A model generated the notes under the pieces. That model saw only the letters and a program-made list of their open reading frames with translations. It ran no database searches and had not been told where the DNA came from. Position numbers and translations under genes: made by a program. From the NCBI GenBank assembly GCA_963966185.1, contig CAWZYM010000429.1, positions 325,001 through 389,000 on the forward strand: a stretch of 64,000 nucleotides of DNA, written 5' to 3'. This stretch comes from Rhabditoides inermis. Its lineage: Eukaryota > Nematoda > Chromadorea > Rhabditida > Rhabditidae. Positions 20,001 to 30,352 of the stretch are shown piece by piece; the first letter of the stretch is position 1, and the number at the start of each line of letters is the position of its first letter.

Positions 20001-20774
20001 GCGTGGCTTATAACTGCGCGGTAAATTTGAAAATTTTGAGAAAAAAAATTCTCGAACATTTGCTTTTCAGAAAGGGAAGAGTTACGGTATTAATACAGTA
20101 TACTTGAACTGTCAATGTCAACCTTTCTCATTCGCTGACTCACATGTCTATCGTTCTCTCTTTCACATGAAACTTCTATTTCGATTTCTGGGACGTATAA
20201 TTGGTTTCAGATTAAGGGGGTTTTTGTTGTCTAAAAAGTCACAAAGAGGCAGTCATCAAACGTATTCACATTTATTCGCGCAGTTTGTTGAGATGTCCAC
20301 CAGGGTTTTCCGAGGACCTGCCGTCGTCGGTGGGAGCCCGTCCGAGCACTGTCAGTCTGTCTCGTCTCGTTCGCAACCTACATCTGTCTGTCTGTCCGTC
20401 AGTCTCTCCCAGACAGACTCAACTGTCTTCACGCTGCTTTCTGAGATGACTACCGTATGAGTTTCTTTTATTCACTCACACCTCTGACCTTATTTATCCC
20501 ACAGTACATCTTTGTTTTGTTGTTGTTGCAAATGTATTGAAATTGTGTGAGTAAATATTGTCGTTGTTCCAAAACGGTGTGAGAGTTTATTTTATGTATT
20601 ATACCATCACAGTTCGTTTATTGGAAAGTGATGTAGGTTTTATTATACACGTTAAAGAAAAGAAAGGGTAAATATTAAGGAAAGATGTGGCTGTTATTGC
20701 AGCTCAAGTATCAACTGTAAAGTCTAGGCAAAATGTATACGGTCTTATTATATATTCTTATCATAAAGGTAAAT
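20001..20774. other. Intergenic, nothing firm
   Basis: An open frame at 20104-20460 has no recognised domain and low-complexity C-terminal content, so it is not accepted as a gene. An AAAAAAAATTCTCGAACA-like stretch near 20041 is the only other visible structure. Confidence 0.4.
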
Positions 20775-21040
20775 GTAAATGTATCCCCCCCGATTCAAGA
20801 GATTACTCTGCGGAGGGGGCCGAAGGAAGACTATGGCACTACACCATAGCCCAACGATTTTCCAATGACAGCTCTAGCGTATTTTCGCAATGATGCGCCC
20901 GTGGGTGGCGTACCCTGCGGGTTACCTTCGCAGCAGACTGCTACCAATTTATCACCTTGGTACGGTCCAACGCCGGAGGGGGATCGAACCACCGATTCAC
21001 CGAGTATAGCGAACATCGCTAACCACTACACTACGCGGCT
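20775..21040 (-). mobile_element. tRNA-derived SINE
   Basis: On the minus strand the 5' end AGCCGCGTAGTGTAGTGGTT carries an A-box-like TAGTGTAGTGGTTAGCGATG, and GGTTCGATCCC (complement at 20980-20990) is a near-canonical B-box at tRNA spacing. A tRNA-unrelated body of about 150 bp follows, ending in an ATACATTTACATTTACC-type tail. This layout is that of a Pol III-transcribed SINE. The family is not identified. Confidence 0.7.
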
Positions 21041-21740
21041 CTCATTTTCACATGTCATTTTCTTTTTATAATAACAATTATTTGAGACGTTATGTGAAGA
21101 TGATAGAGTTCATCGTTGCACAGCGTGTCAGATTGGTTCTTGTTCGAAAAAGAGAACCCACACACAACCCCCCACCCCCAAATCCAGCTCGCATTCTACG
21201 AGTTTGGACAGTTTCCAGCTTCCAACGCAGCGCATGAGAAAGATGAGAAAGTTTACAATGATTGGAGAGACGAGATAAAGAGGGATTGCACATAGGTTTT
21301 TTTCTTCTTCTGCGAAGTGAATATGGCAGAAGGGGTGGCCAACGTGTATTATGGAAAATTGACAGTGCTGCCACGCACCAGTTTCTTATCGTTTCTTATC
21401 ATGCTGACATTGCAAAACGCATCTGTCGTGAAATGTTTTATCGCGATTGGAAAATAGCGTGAGTAGAGTGAAGGCCACACCCCTTATCTTCCTTTGTTTT
21501 GCACTCTCCGCCTGATTCAATGGATCTTAATGGTTGTTTAAAGACCCAGTGGCCTATTCCTGACGATTTTTAATCATTTGTGCGTCACAATACGGTTATT
21601 AAAATGCAGGTTGAATGAAAGTTCTACGTGCGCGCGGTGATCAGAAACGATCAGCAGACCGCTCTAAACGTGAATTTTCGATTTCATGCCACTCTGCGCT
21701 CTCTTCTTTTTGTGTGCTCTCTCCCGTTACCCTCTAAGGC

Positions 21741-22041
21741 AGTGTACCCTCTGATTTTCGAAGTTGAGTTAGCCGTAGAATGTTAAAAATATGTCTTAAA
21801 TAAAGTTCGTTCTCATATAAAAGTTATTTCAAAGTGGCCTCAAAGTTTATCTAACTTGCTTATGAATACACTCGTTCAAGAGAAAAGTGTGCAGAAAAGT
21901 GCACAAACGTGCACGATGGGAAATGGTTTCTCCAACTTCTCGGCATTTCCGTCATATGGTACAATTGACAAAAGTGCAACATTTTTGGTCTAATTTCACA
22001 TTCCGGTGCTAACTCAACTTCGAAAAACAGAGGGTACACTA
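21741..22041. mobile_element. MITE with about 33-bp terminal inverted repeats
   Basis: AGTGTACCCTCTGATTTTCG...GTTGAGTTAGC at 21741-21773 is inverted at 22009-22041 (GCTAACTCAACTTCG...AGAGGGTACACT) with about one mismatch. 301 bp long, no coding sequence. A target duplication is not obvious. Confidence 0.65.
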
Positions 22042-22415
22042 CGTGTTGTTTAAAGGAACACACCACTCTAAATTTCGTACATAAACTACGACTGCCACAT
22101 GAAAGAATATTAAAATACAACAACTTTTCATTAATAAACTAAATGCTAAAAATGAATATAACATGTAGAAAACGCGCCGCGAAGATTTAATTTCGTAGTG
22201 AGATATACCGTCGATACCCTCTAGAGGGTCGTATACACTCGAGAACGGTATTCCTCACTACGTTTTTCGGAGCTTTGCGTCGAATTTTCAATGTGTTCCG
22301 TTCATTTAAAGGATATGGTGTATTTATGAAAAGTGATTGTATTTTCATCTTCTATCACGTGGCAGTTGTGGTTTATACACAAAATTTAGAGTGGTACGTT
22401 TCTTTAACGTGTTGT
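22034..22415. mobile_element. Palindromic MITE (long imperfect inverted repeat)
   Basis: The halves, about 22040-22215 and 22245-22412, are inverted copies: ACCACTCTAAATTTCGTACA against ACCACTCTAAATTTTGTGTA, and CTGCCACATGAAAG against CTGCCACGTGATAG. They meet at a short centre, ACCCTCTAGAGGGT (22209-22222). It abuts the preceding MITE. Such a sequence would form a hairpin transcript of about 170 bp stem. Confidence 0.65.
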
Positions 22416-22531
22416 CCGTGTCGTGATTCACATGAGGATCGTTTCCGAATCCGCTTCCGATTTGAATGTTCTGAATTCACAATTAGAGAACAAAATCAAA
22501 TGATCATTTAATTGTGAAGAGTGATCAGGAG

Positions 22532-25500
22532 ATGGCGAGCTCGAGTGATGGAGTGCTACAGTGGCTACAGACTCCTGTGCCCGAGACATTGGCTCGCTTC
22601 AATGATATGAGAAAGTAAGCAAACTCTGGCAAGGTCTGCAAGCTGTACCCCATTCCTGCCATTCTACGTTCCTTCCGATGATTGTTAACTATTGTTTCTA
22701 CAGATCCGGAAAACTGTGCGATGTTGTGCTCACATCGAAGGAGCACAAAACGAGTGACGACGAAATATACAGGGTAAATTGAGAACACTTAACACTTGTT
22801 CACCTTGCAATCGTCACATTGTTCAGTTCCACGTGCACAAGCTGGTTTTGTTGGCTGCGTCGCCGCACTTCGAGGAGATATTCGCGGCTGGAATGCGGGA
22901 AGCGCGCGAGAACGTCGTCGACATGGTGAACACATCATCTGACCGTATTGTAATGCCGCGTGTTGTAGGACACTGACTACATGACGCTGAAGAGCCTTGT
23001 CGAGTACATCTATACCGGACGCATAGTCATCAGTGAGTTGAGATGTTGAGAAAAAAAATTCTCCAAGTAGCCGTGAGCCGTGTCCACATTTCAATAAATG
23101 TGCGGTGGTCTCTTCGAAAGCAATTCCGATTCCGAGGTGTTTCGAAGGGATAACAAGGCATTTCGAAGTGTTCGGGAGTATTCCAAAGGCAAATCGGGAG
23201 TTTCTTGGATGGAGGGGGGGGGGGGCGATTCCAAACGTATGTAATTGTGAAGTGTTTCGAAAGTATTCATTAGTGTTTTGAAGATACTGACCGCAACTTC
23301 AAGTGATTCCCGACTCTCCATTCTGGAAGTAACCTTGTTCAGACAGCACAACCGTGCCTCTTCTACTGCCAGAGGCTGCGTACCTCCAACTGACGTCACT
23401 CAAGTCCGCCTGCGAGAAGTCACTCGTATAGTGATGCATATAAGTCATCGAGTGTTTACAGGTACCTGATCAATGTCAAGTACGTGACGCGTCTCAACTG
23501 CATCGAAATGTGGAACTTCTCTAAGCTATATGACTGCGAGGAGATCAAAGCACTATCGTGGCAGTTCATTCGAGACTTTTTTGAGTAAGTGCTTAAATCA
23601 GTCCCGTTTACAAGCTATGACTTGAATAGAACCCTCGTTGCCTCGGAGGATCTGCCGACTCTCTCGCACGAAGACTTCTTGCGGCTAGTGCAAGGTACAT
23701 ATGTTTGCGATGGTTCATACAGTCCTCGTCTGACAGTTAGAGCTACAGTCAGCCAGGATCAATATGAAGTTTGGGTTTGTTCTGAAGAACATACTTCTTC
23801 ATCTATCTATATGCACCTTTATCATTGATAAGAACAATACTACTGGGGAAGAGATTCCAAATTCTATGAATACGAAAAGGAGAAAGGACTGTGATTTTAG
23901 AAGAGTATAGTTTGAGTGAATGACCGCAAAGTTTTCGTGTTTGAGTTGAGCTAGACAGTGTCAGTGGTATTAGGTGTGCAAATATATGTCCATAAATATA
24001 TGCATGCGCCAAAGAAAGATCAATAATTGAGCGTCTCATACACAATGTTTCTAACCCTAGAGTTTTCAACCGCTGTTTAAATTATGCTTTAGGAAGCAGG
24101 TACTCTCTAACTTTTTCAAGAAGGTATGAGAGTTGTCCAAAAGGCAAGAATTTTTTTTTCTTTTTTGATTTTCCAAAATGCATGACAGTGCATTTCGAAA
24201 GACTCAAAGTCAATTGGCGATTTATCAACCAATCAGACACCCTTGTCACATCACCTGCTATTCGCTTATCAAAATCAGGTACATCATCCGAAATAAACAT
24301 CTTACCCCCCCCCCCCCCCCCCCCGCATATGCATACTAGTGTACGAAGTCGACCGATCTTTTTGAGTCTAACTTTTTCACCAAGTATTTAACATACTTCA
24401 CTAATTGTGATGTAGTAGACCGGTTTTTAAGAAACAAAAGTTGTCTATCAATAACAAGATTACAATTCCACATATGGTTTCGCATTTGACATGTGTTCAT
24501 TACCAACGTCCCTCATCCCCACTTCGCACACAGACATGGGCATCAACTGCTCCGAGACGGCGCTGTTCGAGGCTGTGATGGCGTGGGTGCGCGGACACAA
24601 CGACGACGAGAACAAGGGAGAACGCAAGAAGCACCTGGCACAGTACGTGCTTGTTCAAATACTCTTACGAAAGTAACCGACCTTGCTTACTAGCCCCAAC
24701 TGCGGGCAGATTAATGCAACTTACCACGAAGCACCCACGTGAAAGAACCAATAAATATGTAAGAAGTAATGACAAATCTAGGGGTCCAAGATAATTTTTC
24801 AACTTGGCCAAAATCGACCCACTTAGGCTCATCGACCCACTTAGGAAAATGTCCACTTTTTGGGCCTATCACTTCTGCCGGCAGCTTGATTATCGACTAC
24901 TCGAATCGCGCGGGAAATTGAGAGAGTGCACAGAGAGCGCGCGCTTGCAAGAGAGACCAGACGGCGAAGCCCAGCGATTACAAGTATATGTTGACAGAAT
25001 TTGGCAAACGAGGTGTCATTCGAACTGTTATGATCTGAAAATAGTTTTCTGAAAAGGGCGCGTCATAGTTTTGAGTTCTGCGCGCGGTGCGCGCGAATAA
25101 CCAAAGAAGCGCTGAGCCCGCGCGCGCAGGCGGGTTGGACCCCCAGACAATTCGATGTTCCACTTGTCACCCCAGGCTGCTGTCGCACGTTCGTCTCACG
25201 GGTCTCATGCGCTCGTGCCTCCTCGACACAGTCTACCACGAGACGCTCGTCCGAGAAGACGAACAGTGCAATGAGATGCTCGTCGCCGCCATGCGTGTGA
25301 GTACGTGTACGTGTGTACCAACAGAGAACGACAAGGAGTCAGCTAAAACAAGAGAGACAGACGGTGAGAGCACCGTATCCGAGTCGCAAGCGAGGTAGAA
25401 CTATGGAACTGTTTATATGGATCTGTAATGCCCATGTGTAGTGCCCATAGCACTGCGGCCAGTCTCGATCCCATAGCACTCGAAGGCGCTTTGAGAAGTA

Positions 25501-25845
25501 GTTCAAAGTCGGTGGTCAGAGTAGCCTGACCGAGTTTCCGACAAGGGATAGTCGTATTGTGTGGGAGTGTCTGTTTGCAGACGCTTCTCCGCGAGCCTCT
25601 CAAGCACACGCGGCCTGTGCTGCGCGGCATCGGCATGCCTCTCGCGTGGAAGCTCGACAAGAAGAAGTGGACGCGACTCTGCGACCTGCTGCATGACAGG
25701 TTTGTGGGCAGTCACAATCACAGATGTCACTGACTGTTTCATATCAGATGCTTTCACTGCTCGGCCGAGCTGGACGGTCTTCTGTACAGCGTGGGCGGCA
25801 TCGGCGACTATGCAAAGACCGCTGAAGTGCTCAATCCGATTACTG
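22532..25845 (+). CDS. BTB-BACK-Kelch (KLHL-type) protein, eleven exons, truncated after first Kelch repeat
   Basis: Exons with GT/AG borders and unbroken phase: 22532-22614, 22704-22773, 22827-22925, 22969-23032, 23343-23418, 23462-23584, 23630-23694, 24534-24642, 25176-25296, 25581-25699 and 25748-25845 (342 codons). BTB domain at residues about 28-130 (KLCDVVL, VHKLVLLAASPHFEEIFAAG, LKSLVEYIYTGRIVI, LLLPEAAYLQL), BACK about 131-255 (CIEMWNFSKLYDCEEIK, HEDFLRL, NCSETALFEAVMAWV, LLSHVRL) and one Kelch blade (LDGLLYSVGGIGDYAKTAEV). Family known: such proteins dimerise through BTB, bind Cullin-3 through BTB/BACK and recruit ubiquitination substrates with a six-blade propeller. Only one blade is present before satellite and transposon sequence begins at 25.9 kb; the other blades are either far downstream or lost. 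Start ATG chosen because it opens the frame 20-odd residues before the BTB core. Confidence 0.85.
23790..24420 (-). mobile_element. CR1-like LINE fragment in BTB-Kelch intron
   Basis: The minus strand encodes SDWLINRQLTLSLSKCTVMH, equivalent to the segment after motif C in the CR1/L2 RT at 41.6 kb, and downstream (lower coordinates) LGLETLCMRRSIIDLSLAHA, equivalent to its C-terminal LSLETLWFRRIKTDL region. Frames are broken. A run of about 18 C residues lies at 24305-24323. Inserted antisense in the intron between exons 7 and 8. Confidence 0.7.
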
Positions 25846-26250
25846 GTACAATCACTTTAAATGTTGTAAATTGTAAAAACTACACATTATGTTTTATGAG
25901 TATTAATATCTTAACAAAATAGCATTAGAGAGGGCGCGCAGCGCCCTCTCTTTTGGGTTAAAATAAGGCTCGCGCTAGAATTTTCAAGAAGCAATATCTA
26001 AAGGTCCCTTTAGCAACAATGTGAACTCATCCAATTTATGTTAGTTAGATTCGCACCGTTCCGTACGCCAGATCACTTGTCGCGGGCATTTTTGTATCTC
26101 TTCTCTGAACGAAGTTATGCGCGATCCCGCGCACCCATGAGGCGAGAGGCCAGCGTGTGGGTGTGTGTGTCGTGTCCAGTAACTCTGACTCTCTGCCGAA
26201 AGCGTACTCTCTCGCTTTTCTGCGCGCCACGCCGGTTGCGAGAGACTGCG
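25846..26250. other. Downstream of last Kelch exon; hairpin with Helitron-like CTAA end
   Basis: AGAGAGGGCGC-GCA-GCGCCCTCTCT (about 25927-25951) is a perfect 11-bp-stem hairpin. On the minus strand it is followed by AATGC, giving ...CTCTCTAA|T, as expected for a Helitron 3' terminus (hairpin, CTRR, host T). AGCGTACTCTCTCGC at about 26201-26215 is inverted on the far side of the adjacent minisatellite (about 26735-26749). No exon found. Confidence 0.45.
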
Positions 26251-26730
26251 AGAGGGAAATAGAGGGAAATAGAGGGGAATAGAGGGGAATAGAGGGGATT
26301 AGAGGGAAATAGAGGGGAATAGAGGGAAATAGAGGGAAATAGAGGGAAATAGAGGGAAATAGAGGGGAATAGAGGGAAATAGAGGGAAATAGAGGGAAAT
26401 AGAGGGGAATAGAGGGAAATAGAGGGAATTAGAGGGAAATAGAGGGGAATAGAGGGAAATAGAGGGAAATAGAGGGAATTAGAGGGAAATAGAGGGAAAT
26501 AGAGGGAAATAGAGGGGAATAGAGGGAAATATAGGGAAATAGAGGGAAACAGAGGGAAATAGAGGGAAATAGAGGCACATAGAGGCACATAGAGGGAAAT
26601 AGAGGGAAATAGAGGGAAACAGAGGGAAACAGAGGGAAATAGAGGAATATAGAGGGATATAGAGCGAAATAGAGGGATATAGAGGGAAATAGAGAGAAAT
26701 AGAGGGAAATAGAGGGAAATAGAGGGAAAT
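26251..26730 (+). repeat. 48-unit minisatellite, exact 10-bp period
   Basis: Consensus AGAGGGAAAT repeated 48 times with substitutions only (for example AGAGGGGAAT, AGAGGCACAT, AGAGGGATAT) and no insertion or deletion. The long minus-strand open frame across it is a by-product: a 10-bp unit cycles through all three frames and lacks stops on that strand. Confidence 0.95.
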
Positions 26731-26756
26731 AGAGCGCGAGAGAGTACGCTGTTTGG

Positions 26757-27084
26757 AGAGAGACAGATGCACTTTGGCGACGGCGAGGGAAAGAGGGAAA
26801 GAGGGATAGAGAGGGAGTGAAAGAGGGAAAAAGAGAGAGGGAGGGAAGGAGAAAGAGAGGGAGGGAGGGAGGGAGAAAGAGAGAATGAGAGAAAGAGAGT
26901 GAGGGAGGGAGGGAGAAAGAGAGAAAGAGAGGGAGGGAGGGAGGAAGAAAGAGAGAAAGAGAGGGAGAGAGAAAGAGAGAAAAAAAGAGAGAGACTGAAG
27001 GACTGAATGACAAAAAGAGAGAGAGAGCGAGAGAAAGAGAGAGAGAGCAGGAGAGAAAGAGAGAGAAGGAGAGAGAGTGAGAGT

Positions 27085-27119
<35 letters not shown>

Positions 27120-27175
27120 TGAAAGAGAAAGAGAAAGAAGGAGAGAGAAATAGAAAGAATGAAGGAGAGAAGGAT
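26757..27175 (+). repeat. GA-rich low-complexity tract
   Basis: About 400 bp of GAGAGAAAGAGAG and GAGGGAGG repeats, purine on the plus strand almost throughout. Confidence 0.9.
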
Positions 27176-27215
27176 ATATGAAATTTCTATGAAATTCAAC
27201 AAAAGGACATATATT

Positions 27216-27376
27216 ATCTTTTAAAAGTACTTCCGTGAAAGTGTTGTTTGTGTTAACCTGATTCAAGAAAAGCGCATGTATATCTAATTTATTAACAAAT
27301 GAAACCGTAAACACCTGAACATGAAATCTAACACAAACTTGCTCTTTCAAAACGAAAAATGTTGAATGTTTCGTTT

Positions 27377-27468
<92 letters not shown>

Positions 27469-27763
27469 ACACCTGAAACTTCGAGACTAATAATATCACG
27501 AGAAATTATTACTATATTGATATCCCATGTCACTATCAGAAATATTTCGTGTATGAAAACAACACTTCACAATCAAAACACACGTAAACACATAACATTG
27601 TTTTGGATGATACGTATTCTGTATTCGTTTAAAATAGCAAGTTTGTGTTAGTTTTCATGTTCAAGTGTTTACGGTTTGATTTGTTAATAAATTAGATATG
27701 CATGCGCTTTTCTTGAATCAGGTTAACACAAACAACACTTTTACGGAAGTACTTTTAAAAGAT
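27216..27763. mobile_element. Palindromic element with (TA)n centre
   Basis: Arm 27216-27352 (ATCTTTTAAAAGTACTTCCG..., ACACAAACTTGCT) is inverted at about 27625-27763 with over 90% identity by eye. A (TA) run of about 86 bp sits at 27380-27466. No coding sequence. Fits a foldback MITE whose cruciform centre has expanded as a microsatellite. Confidence 0.75.
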
Positions 27764-27817
27764 ATTCAGTATTGCGATAAGTCGCGCGCTGTGTGATCGC
27801 AGCGCCGCTGCGCCGCT

Positions 27818-28035
27818 CTGGCTAAATGTCCTATGGTGTCAATACGTCCGTCTCTCCACAAGGCCCACCGACGTATGGATTACTACAAATTTGACATCTC
27901 TTTGAAGCCCTCGATCTGGAGATGCGGTATAAAATAGAGCTTTTTGATAACTCTCATCTCCGCGGACTTATAAGGCAAAACGTGACGGTTAGACAATCCG
28001 GCGAAATAGACTGCAAAAAGGCAAGAGTCAGAGAC
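27818..28035 (+). repeat. Diverged solitary 5' head of the Helitron-like satellite family
   Basis: Begins TCTGGCTAAATGTCCTATGG and tracks the U2-U5 heads (CCCTATGGT..., GAGATGC, ATCTCATATCCGCGGA-like, CGACGAAATAGTG-like) with many differences. Preceded by a GCAGCGCCGCTGCGC hairpin, as at the start of U3. Confidence 0.5.
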
Positions 28036-28039
28036 CGCT

Positions 28040-28205
28040 CCGAGACCGCTGTGCTTCCTGCATGTAGCTTCAATGCAGTCTGCACACAGGAACGCGCGTA
28101 GCCTGCATTACACATCCCTACGGGATGCGCGCGTCTCTGCATGCATGCTGCAATCGCCCTGCATTCGCCATGCAAACGCTCCGCATGTAGATAACATCTC
28201 TCCTT
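28040..28205 (+). repeat. TGCATGCAG-type irregular repeat
   Basis: Multiple TGCATG/CTGCA words with CTCCGAGACCGCT at the left edge. A related array in inverse arrangement lies at 34350-34590, ending AGCGGTCTCGGAG. Confidence 0.5.
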
Positions 28206-29720
28206 CATCGAAATCTCCCTTTAGCGATACCGTTAGTAATTTTTTTTGTACGGAACTCTGCATCATATGTGCAGGCTTCCAAATATTTACGTTGCGCGAG
28301 CACAAATATATGAGACACAATTTATGATTCCACACAATAAAACAAAACATTATTTTTGTGCGACAGTTAGAGGCGGAGGCGGTTGAACTTGTGAGCGACG
28401 AGGACTCCCTTGTGAGCGAGCGACCAATAGCTTGGCAATCCATAGTCAATGTCGATGGTCGTCCTCGGCATGATGATAGTGGACACCTTGTTCCTGGAAC
28501 AAGCGTGATGAAACATTGTAACGATTAACTTTTAAGCATGAACAGAAAGTATCCAATTAGATAACGTAGCATGCAATACACTAACGAGGTGACAGTCTTC
28601 TCACGAACCTCAAGATGGGCGAGCTGACGAGCACATGCAGATGTGCTGCGCGCCGAAGCAACCAGCGCCTACTGCGAACTACAATGATGCGTTGATAACG
28701 ATATTGACGTACACGAACTCACCGCGTTTGGGCACAGGGTCGGGGCACTGTCCAGCTAGACATCATGGTGTGGCGACGATCTGAAGAAGAATGAGTTCAT
28801 CAAAAAACCACTATTACAAGCAAATGACACAACGCGGTATGTTTTGATGGAAGCTAAATACGGCATGTGAAACCAGCGCGTGTATTCGAAAGACATAATC
28901 GGAGAGCCAAGGTTCGGTCCCCGCCAGTGCAACATGTGAGTACATATATTATTCCTATGTCAATATAATTGAGCAATCATTACAAGAAATACTCACTCAC
29001 CGCAAAAACCGAGGTTCTTGACCTTAGTGCCACAAGAGATGCGCAAGCCACTCTCCACATTTCGGCCTGGAATCAATACAACAATCGAATAAATCAGTTT
29101 GATCGAATAAAACGCGTCTATTCTGACGGATGAGCTCATGTCATCAAAACAAGCGTGACAAGCGCAATACAACATAATGTTTCGAACGAATACTCGGAGC
29201 GATTCTAGTGTGCATATTGACATATCATCATTATGAGGGACTATTTCACAATTTACGTACTTATTATGATACCATAGAGGTTAATTTGAAATGAAAAAAA
29301 CACAAACGAACAAACAAAAACAAATTACAAAGAAAGTGCGTTTGTCAGCCAGAGGTGGAGCACCCAACTACTAAATTGTTGCGGTAGAGCGACAAAATTT
29401 GAAATTTCTGGGTAATATTTAATTTTCAATTATTTTAAAACTAACGAAAAAAAAGATGAAAATCGTGAAACATAGCATGTGAACATTTCGAACTTGGATG
29501 ATAAAAAATTCGTATAACAATATGGTCATCAAAGAATAGGGACCATATAAAATTCGGCCAGTGTCTCTGTGGATGCGAATGGGCTATTGTTAGAAGCGAG
29601 ACTAAATGAAAGAATTGATTGATAATTGATATCATATCATGCCAGTCAATACAATGACACGTGTCAAACGCTGTGCAAAACTGCTATTAATTTAATAATA
29701 AATTACCCAGATTTGAGGTA
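28206..29720. other. Mostly unassigned; weak minus-strand exon candidates
   Basis: Minus-strand stretches with splice-like borders: about 29006-29072 (VESGLRISCGTKVKNLGFCG), about 28606-28680 and 28367-28493 (ending HKGVLVAHKFNRLRL stop). They join in one possible phase, but no family is recognised and the reading is not unique, so I do not call a gene. The rest is AT-rich with no pattern. Confidence 0.25.
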
Positions 29721-29731
29721 ATGCTTCTCCT

Positions 29732-29765
29732 GATGATGCCATAAAGGCGAAACGTCGGAATGAAA
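29732..29765 (+). ncRNA. Hammerhead ribozyme-like core of Penelope-type element
   Basis: CTGATGATGCCATAAAGGCG followed by AAACGTCGG: the conserved CUGAUGA box, a GCC/GGC stem II with AUAAA loop, and the GAAAC box. The one extra base before stem II matches the pattern I recall for hammerhead motifs in pseudo-LTRs of Penelope-like retroelements. Stems I and III were not resolved, and no GIY-YIG or RT of that class is visible nearby, so it would be a solo remnant. Confidence 0.5.
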
Positions 29766-30352
29766 CTGTTTCTATCGCGGTACATCGGCTGAACACCACA
29801 TCTCATCAAATTCGTCAATGTGCAACTCCTTGCTTTGCAACTCCGGCATGAGCAGCTTCTTTCATGTACACTTCCTTCTTATTAAAGCGATGTTGCTTTC
29901 ACAGTGGATGGGTAACGAGTAGGCCGAAGGCTCCACGGAGCAGAGTCCGATTTTTGATTTTACTCTTACATAGGCAACTTGCGCACTTGTCTGGCGGATT
30001 CTCATCAAAGCGTGGTCATTACACAGTTTTTAATGTTGATTCTGAATATGAGAGTATGTTTACAGGGATAGTTGTTTGAAGGAAATTCGGACAGCCACTG
30101 AATAGTCTACCCATGAAAAAAACAGCAGCGTGACCGAATGGATAGTGACGATACGTGAGTCATATTCATATCCATCGGAAAATCCGTCGGCGCACTATCG
30201 AAACGTTGCCTAAAAGAGCAAAACTTTTGCGGCTTTCTTTCTCATGGTTTGTCGCTCTTACACCCTATCGAGGAAGTTTTATCACTATCATTACGGTCTC
30301 CTTTTCAACACAATTATTGCCTCATCTTTCGCATCAGAAGTTTTCTTCTTGC
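29766..30352. other. Intergenic, nothing firm
   Basis: Probably continues the Penelope-type remnant at its left edge. No coding sequence, RNA or repeat recognised beyond that. Confidence 0.35.

Noticed and set aside
20104..20460. 118-codon open frame
   Set aside because: Low-complexity C-terminus, no domain, no splice or poly(A) support.
26115..27533. 472-codon minus-strand open frame rich in SLYFPLFPSI
   Set aside because: It is the translation of the 10-bp minisatellite and GA/TA tracts. A stop-free 10-bp unit gives a long frame by chance.
28367..28680. Two minus-strand stretches (ARQLAHLEVREKTVTS, then NKVSTIIMP) faintly like a histone H2B C-terminus
   Set aside because: Only short words match, an intron would be needed inside a histone, and the second half does not continue the resemblance.
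30121..30195. tRNA-like GCAGCGTGACCGAATGGATA
   Set aside because: Starts like a tRNA but has no B-box and no cloverleaf.
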